From positions 9,014 to 73,013 of the forward strand of contig FR882080.1 of the NCBI GenBank assembly GCA_000434915.1: DNA of 64,000 bases, written 5' to 3'. The DNA comes from Ruminococcus sp. CAG:563 (GTDB lineage: Bacteria; Bacillota; Clostridia; Oscillospirales; Acutalibacteraceae). Below the pieces are notes generated by a model. That model searched no databases, was not told the origin of the DNA, and worked only from the letters and a program-made list of their open reading frames with translations. The translations under genes were made by a program, and so were the position numbers. Below are positions 1 to 9,259 of the stretch, piece after piece (positions within the stretch are counted from its first letter, which is position 1; every line of letters begins with the position of its first letter).

Positions 1-1995
1 CGCTCCATCAAGGTCTTCAAAATCCTTGTCGGGAAGATCCTCATGAATTGCGTCAAACACCGTCTTGTGAACAGCACCTGCCGGGTTGCCCCATGTGCTG
101 ATGTATTCGGGAATATCATAGCCGTACCAAACAGCAGCAACATAATAGGGCGTTCCGCCGACGAACCACTTATCGTTGTTATCATCGGTTGTACCTGTCT
201 TTGCAAAGGTGTCAAAGCCGCTTGTTTTGTAGCTCGAACCTGTACCGTAGGAGCTGGTAGTAACGGTCATAAGAAGATGTCGCATAACCTCGGCCGTGCC
301 TGTGGAAAGAATCTGCTCACCCTTATTCTCTCTGTTGTCAATGAGAACCTTGCCGTTGGCATCCTCAATATAGTAGAAAGAATAAGGCTTGTAATAGTAA
401 CCGCCATTTCCGAAAGCAGCGTATGCTGCAGTCATTTCAAGCGATGTTGTACCGTATGTCATTGAACCGATGGAAAGCGGAGCGGCACTCTTATCCGAGG
501 CCTCCACAGCCGTTGTGATATGGTACTTGTTTACAAGATAATTATAGGATTCGTTAATGCCGATCATGTTAATAACGATTCTTGCCGGGATTGTATTGAG
601 TGATCTTGCAAGAGCGTTTTGAACGGTAACGTTATAGCCCGAGCCAAAGCCGCCGTCGGCATTTCGTGTTCTCCATCCGCCGTAGCTGACGGCAGAATCA
701 AGAAGATATGATGACCATGTGATCTCGTTCATCTCAATCGCCGGGCTGTAGGAAGTGAGCGGCTTTATTGAAGAACCGGGCGATCTCGGCGAAGAGCTTG
801 CTCTGTTGAGAACTCGGTTGCCCTCCTTGACGCCTGCCTGACCGACAATGGCAACAACTCTGCCCTTATAGTCCATAATTGTGATAGCGGACTGAGCGTT
901 TTTCTTATCCTCAAAGCCCTTGCGGTTCACATAAATATCCTCGGTTGTTTTCTGAATATCAAGATCAACAGCCGTATAAATTCTCAGACCGCCGCCGTAG
1001 ATAGCGTCACGAGCCTCGTTGTATGAATAGCCGAGGTCGCTTTGAAGTCTTGCGATAACGTCGTCGATAACGTAATCGACATAGAAGCTCTGAAATTCAG
1101 AAGAAGCCTTTGCATTCTTCTCGTTCTCGCGTCTTTCAAGCTCAGCCTTACTCGGAACATAATCGTCGTCCGTTGTATATATAAGGTCGAATGCAACGGC
1201 GTCGTCATATTCCTGCTTGGTTATCTTGCCCTGATCAAGCATTTCGTCAAGGCAATATATTTGTCTTTTCCTGTTGTTCTCGGGATTGTTTATCGGGTCA
1301 TATGAATACGGCATCTGCGTGATTGAAGCGATAACGGCACATTCGGCAACGTTAAGCTCATCAACGGATTTTCCGAAATAGGTTTCGGCCGCTGTTTCAA
1401 CGCCGTAGCAGCCCTGTCCGAGATAAATCGTGTTGAGATAAGCCTCAAGAATTTCATCCTTGTTGAAATTCTTTTCAAGGTTCAGTGCCGAAAGGATCTC
1501 GTTATATTTACGGACATATGTTACCTGGTTGTTACCTGTAACGTTCTTAACAAGCTGCTGGGTGATAGTCGAACCGCCCTGATCATTCTGCTTGATAAAA
1601 ACGCCGATTGTACGAATCCAGTCAACGCCGTGGTGACTGTTGAACCGTTTATCCTCGAGGGCAATAAATGCGTCCTTCATCTGCTTCGGGATCTTGTCAA
1701 AATCAACCCAGATACGGTTTTCCTCGCCGTGCAGACGCAAAACCTCGATCTGTTTTCCGTTTGAATCCTTTGCATAAAGGAATGAGGTCTGATTTTGATT
1801 GTTCCTTGCGCTTTCAAGATTGATAACGGGGTCGCCTGCAACAACCGTAACAGCGTTGATGAAAACATATCCCACGCATATTACGAGAGTAAAGCAGAAG
1901 ATAGCGAGCAGCGAAATGAAGAAAGCTCCTGCGTTTGACAAATCGTTCAGTCTCTTCCTTTTCTTTTTTGCTGCGCCCGATCCTTTTTGCGGCAT
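1..1995 (-). CDS. Class A penicillin-binding protein (bifunctional glycosyltransferase/transpeptidase), C-terminus cut by window edge
   Basis: Peptidoglycan polymerase and crosslinker anchored in the cytoplasmic membrane. I translated 665 codons from ATG at 1993-1995, which has an AAGGAGG site just upstream. A Lys/Arg-rich cytoplasmic tail is followed by one membrane segment at about residues 24-50. The glycosyltransferase domain shows EDKRFNSHHG (catalytic Glu about 114) and GGSTITQQLVKN. The transpeptidase domain shows SSIK as the SxxK motif, a later SLN, and AKTGTT as KTG. The reading frame is open to base 1, so the C-terminal end lies outside the window; this is an edge truncation, not a broken gene. 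It is the last visible gene of the tmk-to-PBP operon, 36 bp after murE, which fits a cell-wall role. The class is certain; the exact paralogue (PBP1A/1F/2c-like) is not. Confidence 0.95.
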   Translation of the reverse strand, partial: MPQKGSGAAKKKRKRLNDLSNAGAFFISLLAIFCFTLVICVGYVFINAVTVVAGDPVINLESARNNQNQTSFLYAKDSNGKQIEVLRLHGEENRIWVDFDKIPKQMKDAFIALEDKRFNSHHGVDWIRTIGVFIKQNDQGGSTITQQLVKNVTGNNQVTYVRKYNEILSALNLEKNFNKDEILEAYLNTIYLGQGCYGVETAAETYFGKSVDELNVAECAVIASITQMPYSYDPINNPENNRKRQIYCLDEMLDQGKITKQEYDDAVAFDLIYTTDDDYVPSKAELERRENEKNAKASSEFQSFYVDYVIDDVIARLQSDLGYSYNEARDAIYGGGLRIYTAVDLDIQKTTEDIYVNRKGFEDKKNAQSAITIMDYKGRVVAIVGQAGVKEGNRVLNRASSSPRSPGSSIKPLTSYSPAIEMNEITWSSYLLDSAVSYGGWRTRNADGGFGSGYNVTVQNALARSLNTIPARIVINMIGINESYNYLVNKYHITTAVEASDKSAAPLSIGSMTYGTTSLEMTAAYAAFGNGGYYYKPYSFYYIEDANGKVLIDNRENKGEQILSTGTAEVMRHLLMTVTTSSYGTGSSYKTSGFDTFAKTGTTDDNNDKWFVGGTPYYVAAVWYGYDIPEYISTWGNPAGAVHKTVFDAIHEDLPDKDFEDLDGA

Positions 1996-2031
1996 ATAAC
2001 TACCTCCTTGAATTTTCACTGAAAACAGGAT

Positions 2032-3495
2032 TTAATTCTTTTTAAAATTAATATATTTTTTTACTTCTTCAAGTTCGGAATAAGGAACTTTTCCGTCCTT
2101 CAGCTTCATGAAGGTCTCGTTTCCTTTTCCGGCAAGAATAAGTATATCTCCCTTTTGCATGTGGGAAAGAGCATAGCGTATAGCCTCTTTCCTATCCTTT
2201 ATCATAATATATTTTCCGCCGACCTGACGAATATAATATGCAATATCCTCTGCAATTTTCATCGGATCCTCTTTGCCGGGGTCATCTGTCGTCAATATCG
2301 AAAGATCCGCTTCCTTGCCGGCAACAAGACCCAGTTCCTTACGCCGAATCTGGTTCTTCTCGCCGATTGAGCCGAAAAGTGCAACAATTCTGTTGTGCGG
2401 ATACGCCTTAAAAGTGGAAATTATATTGTGCATACTCAGGCCGTTATGAGCAAAATCAATTATAACGTCAAAATCATCGCTGACATGAACCAGCTCCGAC
2501 CTGCCATCAACTTTGAAATCGTGCAAAATCTCCGACGGATTCTTTACTTCAATGCCGAGAGCCTTGCAAATTCCGATTGCGGCAAGGACATTATAAACAT
2601 TGAAATATCCCGGAATGGGAGCTTCGACCCGGATTTTTTCACCTTTCTCAATGCAGTCAAACGAAATGCCCAATATATCGTTGCTTCTCAAAAGCTCAAC
2701 GTTTTGTGCCCTGATATCCGCATCGCCGAGACCGAAGCCGATAACATCATCGGCCGATGAGCCGTCAAGCATATCCTCGTAAGCAGGGTCGTCGACATTG
2801 ACAACGACATGCCTGCACATCGAAAAAAGAAGCTTTTTGCTGTTTTTGTAATCCTCAAAGGTCGGATGCTCAATCGTTCCGATATGGTCGGGAGCAAGAT
2901 TCATAAAAACGCCGACCTCAAAAGGAATTCCGTCCGTTCTGTGCATTTTAAGTCCGAGCGACGAGGCTTCGATAACGCAATATTTGCAGCCTGCGTCAAC
3001 CATTCTTCGGAAAAACTTCTGAAGTTCATAGCTTTCGGGCGTTGTGTTCTGCGTTTCTTCGTGAACATCACCGAAAGAAGCACCGTTCGTTCCGACAATT
3101 CCGCACTTTACTCCCGAAGCCTCAATAAGGCGTCTTGCGATGTGCGCCGTCGTTGTTTTGCCCTTTGTTCCCGTTATTCCGACAACCTTAAGCTTATCGC
3201 ACGGGCGGCCGAAATAATTTACCGAGGCAAGTGCCAGGGCATGACGTGTATCTTCCGTAATTATCTGAACGCAGTCCTCGGGAAGCTCAAGCTTATGCTC
3301 GGCAAAAATGCATCTGCATCCGCCGTCATAAGCACTCATGGCATACTTGTGTCCGTCCGTCAGGGTTCCTGTCAGGCAGAAGAAGCATTTACCCTCGCCT
3401 GCTTTTCTCGAATCGTATGTAATGTCTTTTATATCAAAATCGGCAAAATTATCACATGAATAGTCAATACCGTTGAGAATATCGCTTAAAAGCAT
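2032..3495 (-). CDS. murE: UDP-N-acetylmuramoyl-tripeptide synthetase (MurE family Mur ligase)
   Basis: Cytoplasmic ATP-dependent ligase that adds the third amino acid to UDP-MurNAc-L-Ala-D-Glu. The 487 residues match the usual MurE length. Seen: an N-terminal MurE-type domain (YDSRKAGEGKCFF), the ATP loop GTKGKTT at 109-115, the NTTPES substrate loop, the YKNSKKLLF segment near 216-224 where the family carries a carbamylated Lys, and the C-terminal ligase domain with DGRSE. The residue that selects the incoming amino acid lies in DDPGKEDP (404-411). Meso-diaminopimelate enzymes have DNPR here, and the Arg is missing, so the substrate may be L-lysine or another diamine. Gene position between a PBP and mltG supports peptidoglycan synthesis. 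A MurE-like paralogue with another job cannot be excluded. Confidence 0.9.
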   Translation of the reverse strand: MLLSDILNGIDYSCDNFADFDIKDITYDSRKAGEGKCFFCLTGTLTDGHKYAMSAYDGGCRCIFAEHKLELPEDCVQIITEDTRHALALASVNYFGRPCDKLKVVGITGTKGKTTTAHIARRLIEASGVKCGIVGTNGASFGDVHEETQNTTPESYELQKFFRRMVDAGCKYCVIEASSLGLKMHRTDGIPFEVGVFMNLAPDHIGTIEHPTFEDYKNSKKLLFSMCRHVVVNVDDPAYEDMLDGSSADDVIGFGLGDADIRAQNVELLRSNDILGISFDCIEKGEKIRVEAPIPGYFNVYNVLAAIGICKALGIEVKNPSEILHDFKVDGRSELVHVSDDFDVIIDFAHNGLSMHNIISTFKAYPHNRIVALFGSIGEKNQIRRKELGLVAGKEADLSILTTDDPGKEDPMKIAEDIAYYIRQVGGKYIMIKDRKEAIRYALSHMQKGDILILAGKGNETFMKLKDGKVPYSELEEVKKYINFKKN

Positions 3496-3515
3496 AGAAG
3501 CCTCCGAAAAAATGA

Positions 3516-4751
3516 TTAGACAGCCTTTCTTAACAAAGCGTCTGCCGGGATATCCTTTTCACATTCAAAGCTGACCGTCATCATCGGATGCGGTGCTTTC
3601 TCTATTTTCTCTCCGCTTTCGTCTCTCAGGTCGGTGACCGTAACCTCGTAAGGCTCAACCCCGCGCTGAAGCACTTCAAGAATTTCACCTTCAAAAAACC
3701 TGTTTCTTTGACGGCAGAACACACGTCCGTTCTCGGAATAAAGAACCTCCGCCATAACGCTCCAGTCTCTTTTGTATCCGCCGTCGTAATAAATCTGAGC
3801 ATTCTCCCTCGGGTGTCCGAAATAGAAGCCTGTGCAATACTCACGGCTGCTAATCTTGTACATCTCGTCAACGACCCATTTTTCGGGCTTGTAATCATCC
3901 GTCGGATTTCTGAGATATCCGTCGATCGCCTGACGGTATGCGTTGGTTATAACCGAGGTATAGTATGCCGACTTGGCTCTGCCCTCTATCTTAAAGCTTG
4001 ATATTCCGGCCTTAACCATCTCCGGAATATGCTCTATCATACACATATCCTTGGAATTGAATATATATGTGCCGTTCTCGTCCTCATCAATCGGAAAATA
4101 CTCACCCTCACGGGTCTTTTCCATCAGGCTGTACTGCCAGCGGCAGGGCTGGGCACACTCTCCCCTGTTGGAATCACGGTTGACAAGATAGTTCGACAAA
4201 AGGCATCTTCCGGAGAACGAAACGCACATTGCTCCGTGAACGAAGCACTCTATCTCAAGCTCCTTCGGGGTTTTTGCTCTGAGCGTCGCAATGTCCTCCA
4301 TCGAAAGCTCCCTTGCCGTGACCACCCTCGTTGCGCCCATGTTGTACCACTCGTTGGCGGAAGCGTAGTTGGTGATTCCGGCCTGGGTCGAAATATGGAT
4401 ATCAACATTCGGCGTGTATTTCTTTGCGAGCGTCATAACGCCGAGGTCGGAAATAATGAAAGCGTCAACGCCTGTTTCGGCGGATTCCATAAGGAAATCC
4501 GGAAGTCTGTCAATCTCATCGTTTCTCGGCACGGTGTTGCAGGTCTGATAAACCTTAACGCCCTTTTTATGTGCGGCATCAACCGCCGCCTTAAGCTCCT
4601 CTGCCGTGAAATTGGCAGGTGCGGCTCGCATGGAAAAAGCAGAACCGCCGACATAGATTGCGTCTGCGCCGAAATAAAGCGCACGCTGAAATCTTTCCAT
4701 ATCACCTGCCGGAGAGAGAAGCTCGGGAAAAACTGTTTTAATATTACTCAT
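3516..4751 (-). CDS. trhP: Peptidase U32 family protein, probable tRNA 5-hydroxyuridine synthase TrhP-like
   Basis: 411 residues of the U32 collagenase-like family. Members are now known as prephenate-dependent RNA hydroxylases; TrhP makes 5-hydroxyuridine at tRNA position 34, the first step to mo5U/cmo5U. The U32 signature is clear: CFVHGAMCVSFSGRCLLSNY near 169-188, then NRGECAQPCR. Cys176, 183, 199 and 203 are the likely Fe-S ligands. The N-terminal half is the family's TIM-barrel (ELLSPAGD, GADAIYVGG). In Bacillus subtilis the two trhP genes lie near mltG (yrrL), and here the gene lies 8 bp after mltG, which favours TrhP over the 23S rRNA enzyme RlhA. There is only one U32 gene in this window. 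The reaction is inferred from family and neighbourhood. Confidence 0.82.
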   Translation of the reverse strand: MSNIKTVFPELLSPAGDMERFQRALYFGADAIYVGGSAFSMRAAPANFTAEELKAAVDAAHKKGVKVYQTCNTVPRNDEIDRLPDFLMESAETGVDAFIISDLGVMTLAKKYTPNVDIHISTQAGITNYASANEWYNMGATRVVTARELSMEDIATLRAKTPKELEIECFVHGAMCVSFSGRCLLSNYLVNRDSNRGECAQPCRWQYSLMEKTREGEYFPIDEDENGTYIFNSKDMCMIEHIPEMVKAGISSFKIEGRAKSAYYTSVITNAYRQAIDGYLRNPTDDYKPEKWVVDEMYKISSREYCTGFYFGHPRENAQIYYDGGYKRDWSVMAEVLYSENGRVFCRQRNRFFEGEILEVLQRGVEPYEVTVTDLRDESGEKIEKAPHPMMTVSFECEKDIPADALLRKAV

Positions 4752-4759
4752 AATTTCTC

Positions 4760-6172
4760 TCAGTCTGTTGAGCTGTTCGCCTTGATAATAAGAACAAGGT
4801 TATTCTTGTGCTCCTTAAATGTTGAAGCGGTGTAAATGTTGCCCGCCTTATCGTGAGCGAAGAAATAATAATCCGTATCCGACGGATAAAGCGCCGCTCT
4901 GATAGCGTCAATACCGGGGTTGCATATAGGTCCGGGAGGAAGTCCCTTGATTGCCGATGTGTCATATGCACTGTAATAAATCGAACCCTGTGCTTCGCCG
5001 ACCGTCGGCGTTACATAATTGCTTATATAAAGAGCCGTACTGTCGCAGCCGAGTGTCGGATAATCCGCCTGATGGTTGAGTCTGTTATGGATTACGGAGG
5101 AAATAACCTTCATCTGATCCGAATTGGCGGCTTCCTTCTGGATAATCGAAGCGATGGTTATAATCTCATCTCTTGAAAGACCAAGCTCGGCGGCACGCTT
5201 ATCGTACTCATCCTCCCACTTGGAATTGAAGTTGTCAAGGAACTTTGTGATAACATAGTTCGGGTCCGCATCAACATAGAAATCGTAGGTATCCGGGAAA
5301 AGATAGCCCTCAAGCTTGAGGAATCTGTTCTTATTATCCGTGATATCATTAAGAAAATCATAATTAAATTTACCCGTTCTCATAGCTGTGAGAACCTTTG
5401 CGGAGTTGCAAACATCATTTTTTTCGAGTTTTTCGAGGATCTGAGTTGCAGTCAAGCCCTCGGGGAAGCTCAGCGAAATTGATTCCGCCGTCACGGGAGC
5501 TGCCATGATATCCTTGAGCATGCCCTCAACACCCATCTTGCTGTTGAGATAGTACTGGCCGCTAAGATATTTTCCTTCATCAAAGCCTCTGAACTTTGTA
5601 AACATCTTGCAAAAGCCCTTGCGCTTGATGAGCTTGTTATCCTTGAGAATATCTATAATCTGGCTGTATGTTGCATCGGCCGGGATATCAACGGTAACAT
5701 TCTCGTCGCTTCTGTTGATTGCAAGCATATCACCTAAGCACGTGATTCCGACATATGAAAGCAATATAGTCGAAATAAGAATGAACGCAAGAAATCCGAC
5801 GGCAGCCTTACCGCCGACTTTTTCGATTCCGTCCTTAACTTTTCTTACGGCGTCCTCATGTGAGGCATGCTCGTGCTTCGCAGCATTTTTCTTCATATTG
5901 CCCTTGTGCTCCGCCGCATGAGGCTCCTGCACACGGGATGTGCTGTGATGCTTGGGATAATTCGAGAAATATATTCCGCCGGACTGCGGCTTCGGTTCAA
6001 CGCTCTGCGGTGAATCAATCAGTGATTCATCGATGTGAACAACGAACTTTTTCTTTTCCTTGGGCGGTTGTGAAACCTGCTCCGGCTCATCGTTCCGATT
6101 GATATGCGAATACTCTTCGATGAGCTTGTCAATATCGTAATCGGAATACTCTCTGCCGTTCTCGTCCTTCAT
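4760..6172 (-). CDS. mltG: Endolytic murein transglycosylase MltG (YceG-like)
   Basis: Membrane-anchored lytic transglycosylase that cuts nascent glycan strands and sets their length. 470 residues: a polar, probably disordered cytoplasmic region to about 120, one membrane segment at about 124-145, then an extracellular YceG domain. The family hallmark LEGYLFPDTY is at about 288-297 and the catalytic Glu is in ASIIQKEA at about 347. The C-terminal part has GLPPGPICNPG and the DYYFFAHD end typical of the family. The start at 6172 follows a GAGGAGG-like site. It lies between a DJ-1 protein and the U32 gene in the cell-wall operon. The long hydrophilic N-terminus is common in Bacillota MltG. Identification is secure. 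Confidence 0.95.
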   Translation of the reverse strand: MKDENGREYSDYDIDKLIEEYSHINRNDEPEQVSQPPKEKKKFVVHIDESLIDSPQSVEPKPQSGGIYFSNYPKHHSTSRVQEPHAAEHKGNMKKNAAKHEHASHEDAVRKVKDGIEKVGGKAAVGFLAFILISTILLSYVGITCLGDMLAINRSDENVTVDIPADATYSQIIDILKDNKLIKRKGFCKMFTKFRGFDEGKYLSGQYYLNSKMGVEGMLKDIMAAPVTAESISLSFPEGLTATQILEKLEKNDVCNSAKVLTAMRTGKFNYDFLNDITDNKNRFLKLEGYLFPDTYDFYVDADPNYVITKFLDNFNSKWEDEYDKRAAELGLSRDEIITIASIIQKEAANSDQMKVISSVIHNRLNHQADYPTLGCDSTALYISNYVTPTVGEAQGSIYYSAYDTSAIKGLPPGPICNPGIDAIRAALYPSDTDYYFFAHDKAGNIYTASTFKEHKNNLVLIIKANSSTD

Positions 6173-6191
6173 ACTCGTCCTCCTTCTTCAA

Positions 6192-6737
6192 TCAATAGGG
6201 ACATTGAAGAGATTCTTTTATCTTCTTCGCTTTGTTTTCATTTATAAGACATGCCGTGATTTTTTCCGAGAAATCAATCGCAGCACCCATACCCTTGGCT
6301 GTAATAAACTTTCCGTCGCAGCAAACATAATCCCTGCCGACGTCTGCACCCTCAAGCTCGTTTTCAAAGCCGGGGAAGCAACACGCTTTCTTGCCCTTGA
6401 GCAGACCCATGTGGCCGAGGATTGACGGTGCGGCGCAAATAGCGCAAACAAGCCTGTCGTTATCGGCGCAGTAATTGACTGTCTTCTTCACAGTCTCCGA
6501 CTTTTCGAGATTGAGCGTGCCGGGCATACCTCCCGGGAGAACAACCGCTCTCAGCTCATCGTCAAGTCTGACCTCGGATTCGTCAAGGTCACAGAAAACG
6601 GGAATATTGTGCGCTCCCGTGATGAGCTTTCCGCCGACGCCGACCGTGCACACGTCAAGCTCCGCTCTTCTGAGGAAGTCGACAACCGTCAGACCCTCGA
6701 TCTCTTCAAATCCGTTTGCAAGAAAAACGTAAATCAT
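6192..6737 (-). CDS. DJ-1/PfpI family protein
   Basis: 181-residue flavodoxin-like protein of the DJ-1 type. Seen: the start MIYVFLANGFEEIE with the conserved Glu of the nucleophile elbow pocket, the VVLPGGMPG loop, and the nucleophilic Cys in AICAAPS (about residue 101). Family members act as protein/nucleotide deglycases, glyoxalases or redox sensors; the sequence alone does not pick one. It sits 19 bp upstream of mltG and 11 bp downstream of the GNAT gene, so it is co-transcribed with cell-wall and tRNA genes, but I see no functional link. The family assignment is firm; the substrate is unknown. Confidence 0.88.
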   Translation of the reverse strand: MIYVFLANGFEEIEGLTVVDFLRRAELDVCTVGVGGKLITGAHNIPVFCDLDESEVRLDDELRAVVLPGGMPGTLNLEKSETVKKTVNYCADNDRLVCAICAAPSILGHMGLLKGKKACCFPGFENELEGADVGRDYVCCDGKFITAKGMGAAIDFSEKITACLINENKAKKIKESLQCPY

Positions 6738-6748
6738 TTAATTACCTC

Positions 6749-7591
6749 TCAATCAAGATACATTCCGGAATAGAATATATCCTCATCATTGATATAATCA
6801 TTTGCTTTCTTTGTAATCGGGTAAAGCATACCACATTTAGTACCTTTGCACCCAATATCTGTATTATTATACACTAAAGGAGCATGAATGTAAACATTTT
6901 CCGCCCCTAAATTTTTAAATAAATTCAAAATAATTGTAAAATTATTGTCAAAATCGGCCAAAAGCTCCTTGACGACAGGATTTTTTCCGTCCTTGACCGT
7001 GAAAGCGAGAAAACCGTTTTCGCCGTCTTTTGAGTATATTTCACCGCCTGTGTAAAGAAATTCCGCCACGGTATACTCCGTCGTTTCGAGGTCAAACGCA
7101 AACCGTTTCATCGAAGAAAGAAGCTCCGTTCGCCTTTTTGCAACAGCCTTTATATCCGTCGTTTTCGTTGCATCGAAGTCTCCCGAGCCACCCTTTAAAG
7201 CAATTTCGGCACTGTGCATTTTGGATATAAAACCGAATCTCGAATAATAGCCGTAAAGACTCTCCTCCGCCGGGACAAGAAAAATAAAATCAATTCCGTT
7301 CTCGACACAATAATGCTTTGAGCAGTCGATAAGTTCCGCCATAAGACCTCTGCTGCGGAATTCATGAGCCGTGCATGCGGCATAGATGTACTTTGCCGGG
7401 AATCCGTCGACCTCACCGTTCAGGAGAAAAAGCATCGAAACAAGCCTGTTGTTTTCAAAGCAGCCGAGACAAAGCTTATTCGGACACCTGTCCAAAAAGA
7501 ATTCGATATATTCCGCCTCGTCGCCGAAGCACTCATACCACAGGGAGATTATATCGTTTCTGTATTTTTTGATATCAACAATTCTTTTCAT
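6749..7591 (-). CDS. GNAT family N-acetyltransferase
   Basis: About 280 residues. The N-terminal part begins MKRIVDIKKYRNDIISLW and continues through a GNAT fold with the acetyl-CoA segment EFRSRGLMAELIDC, then a C-terminal extension common in clostridial two-part GNAT proteins. I chose ATG at 7591. The longer frame opening at 7636 needs a TTG start inside the upstream gene and has no good ribosome site; 7591 is preceded by a weak AAAGG and matches the usual start of relatives. The acceptor substrate is not predictable. It is the third gene of the tmk operon and starts just after the DUF2156 gene ends. Confidence 0.8.
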   Translation of the reverse strand: MKRIVDIKKYRNDIISLWYECFGDEAEYIEFFLDRCPNKLCLGCFENNRLVSMLFLLNGEVDGFPAKYIYAACTAHEFRSRGLMAELIDCSKHYCVENGIDFIFLVPAEESLYGYYSRFGFISKMHSAEIALKGGSGDFDATKTTDIKAVAKRRTELLSSMKRFAFDLETTEYTVAEFLYTGGEIYSKDGENGFLAFTVKDGKNPVVKELLADFDNNFTIILNLFKNLGAENVYIHAPLVYNNTDIGCKGTKCGMLYPITKKANDYINDEDIFYSGMYLD

Positions 7592-7607
7592 GACATCAAC
7601 AAGCCTT

Positions 7608-8477
7608 TCATTTTGCGACTGACGAATATTTTTCAACCAAAAACTCGGGGTGATACGAAAGCTTTGCGCTTCTCAGCCCCTCCGAGCCAACGTCGTCCTC
7701 ACGGTTGACAAGCTCATAATCCGAAAGCATTGTCTGTGCAAAAAGCTGATTTATCATCGGATAAGCTCCTCTGATATCGGAATACGCCTTTTCAAAATGC
7801 GTTACAAACGTGTTCTCGTTGAGCCTTTCGCCGAAGGTAAAAGCAACTACCTCACCGTCGATTCTGAGAACACCGCCAACTCCGCCGATTTCCTCAAAAT
7901 GGGCAAAATTAAGACGAAGAACCTCTCGTTCGTCCTCAATCCCCTCCCTGTCCTTTTCGACATTGAGGGTATACCATTTCTCGTTCATGGCAATACATTC
8001 GTCAATATTACTGCGGTTCAGCTCATCGAAGCTCCAGTTAAACGTCTTTTCAAAATATGAAATATGATTACGCTTTCCGTGATATTTCTTGCCGCTGAGC
8101 GTTGCGAGCTTCTCACGAGAATAAACATAGTCAAAGCTGTCCCGTTCCTCGATAAATTCATATTTCCCCGGGAAGAGTCTTTCGAGAATTTCAGTCTCAT
8201 GCTTCTCAAGAAAAGAAAATTTCGGAGAATTAAAATCATTTACAATGGCCTTGACGGCGGCTTCGCAGTTTTTCCCCTTGGGGAAGCAGAACGAATCGTC
8301 CTTATAAAGCCTTGAGACCAGACAATTTTCAACGTCGCCGACCTGTCCGTCATAGAATTTGCTCCATCCGAGCAGATTACCCACCGAAAATTCACAGCAC
8401 TGCGGCTGACTTTCTTTAAGCTTTTGCTTCATCCATTTAATATCATCAAAGGCGGGTTTGTGAAAGGAATAAGTCAT
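7608..8477 (-). CDS. DUF2156 protein (phosphatidylglycerol lysyltransferase C-terminal-like fold)
   Basis: 289 residues. The middle shows the DUF2156 hallmark KLATLSGKKYHGKRNHISYF followed by a GNAT-like second half (GGVLRIDGEVVAFTFGE, HFEKAY, AYPMINQLFA). Related domains form the aminoacyl-transferase half of MprF and lysyl/alanyl-phosphatidylglycerol synthases, but this protein has no membrane segment, so lipid aminoacylation is only a possibility. Its stop overlaps nothing downstream by more than a few bases, and its ATG overlaps the tmk stop by 4 bp, indicating translational coupling with tmk. With the adjacent GNAT gene it makes a pair of acyl/aminoacyl-transferase folds in a cell-envelope operon. 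Family call is good; function is unknown. Confidence 0.8.
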   Translation of the reverse strand: MTYSFHKPAFDDIKWMKQKLKESQPQCCEFSVGNLLGWSKFYDGQVGDVENCLVSRLYKDDSFCFPKGKNCEAAVKAIVNDFNSPKFSFLEKHETEILERLFPGKYEFIEERDSFDYVYSREKLATLSGKKYHGKRNHISYFEKTFNWSFDELNRSNIDECIAMNEKWYTLNVEKDREGIEDEREVLRLNFAHFEEIGGVGGVLRIDGEVVAFTFGERLNENTFVTHFEKAYSDIRGAYPMINQLFAQTMLSDYELVNREDDVGSEGLRSAKLSYHPEFLVEKYSSVAK

Positions 8478-9136
8478 AAAACCTCCGTTGAAATTATGGA
8501 GAATATTTCATCTCCGATTGATTCAATGCTTCTCGGCCGGTCACCGTCGCTGCATTTAACGACATACCAGCCCATTTTCTCTGCGGCGTCGAGTGCCGCA
8601 TCTCTGCATTTATATAAGTAATCGAGATTGCTCTCGTGAATATCCTTTTTTGTTTCGTCGCCGTGATATCTCTCGGACATCATCTTCTGCGAAATTTCAA
8701 TCGGCATATCAAGATAAATCACCGCATCCGGCTTCGGCACACCGATAAGACCGTATTCAAAGTCCTCAAGCCATTTAAAGAAATCGGCTCTTTCGCCTTT
8801 GTCGATCTTCGTTGCCTGATGATATGCGTTGGAGGTCGTGTATCTGTCGGAAATAATTATGTCTCCGCTGTCGTAAAAAGACTTCCACTTCATCTTATAA
8901 TTTGCGAAGCGGTCAACCGCATAGAATGCCGAAGCGGCATAAGCGTTGACGTCGCCGGGGTCTTTTCCGAAATCGCCCCTGAGATACATTTTAACAAGCG
9001 CACTCGATTCGCTGTCGTAGTCCGGCAGCTTAATCTGATGAACATTCTTTCCGTTCAGCTTACTTTTGAGATACTCGATCTGAGTGGACTTTCCGCTTCC
9101 GTCCAGTCCTTCTATAACGATAAGCTTTCCTTTCAT
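8474..9136 (-). CDS. tmk: Thymidylate kinase
   Basis: Cytosolic dTMP to dTDP kinase needed for DNA synthesis. 220 residues with P-loop GLDGSGKST (10-18), the DRYTTSN segment (from about 97) for the catalytic DR motif, and a C-terminal end consistent with the family. It is the first gene of the minus-strand operon. A GGAGGTGA site lies just before the ATG and a promoter ends about 20 bp further up, so the leader is very short. In many Bacillota tmk sits with darA and holB; here it is separate from that cluster (20.3-22.5 kb). Identification is secure. Confidence 0.95.
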   Translation of the reverse strand: MKGKLIVIEGLDGSGKSTQIEYLKSKLNGKNVHQIKLPDYDSESSALVKMYLRGDFGKDPGDVNAYAASAFYAVDRFANYKMKWKSFYDSGDIIISDRYTTSNAYHQATKIDKGERADFFKWLEDFEYGLIGVPKPDAVIYLDMPIEISQKMMSERYHGDETKKDIHESNLDYLYKCRDAALDAAEKMGWYVVKCSDGDRPRSIESIGDEIFSIISTEVL

Positions 9137-9156
9137 TGTTAACTCACCTCCGAAAT

Positions 9157-9184
9157 ATTATAACAAGTTTTAGAAATAAATCAA
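9157..9184 (-). promoter_or_regulatory. Promoter of the tmk-to-PBP operon
   Basis: On the minus strand the -10 TATAAT lies at 9162-9157 and the -35 TTGATT at 9184-9179, 16 bp apart. The ribosome site of tmk follows almost at once. No other promoter of similar strength is visible inside the operon. Confidence 0.7.
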
Positions 9185-9259
9185 TTACAAATTGTTACAA
9201 AGCAGGTTAAGAGGACATTTTTACCGATTGTGCATTATGATTAAACTTAAAGTCAGCAG

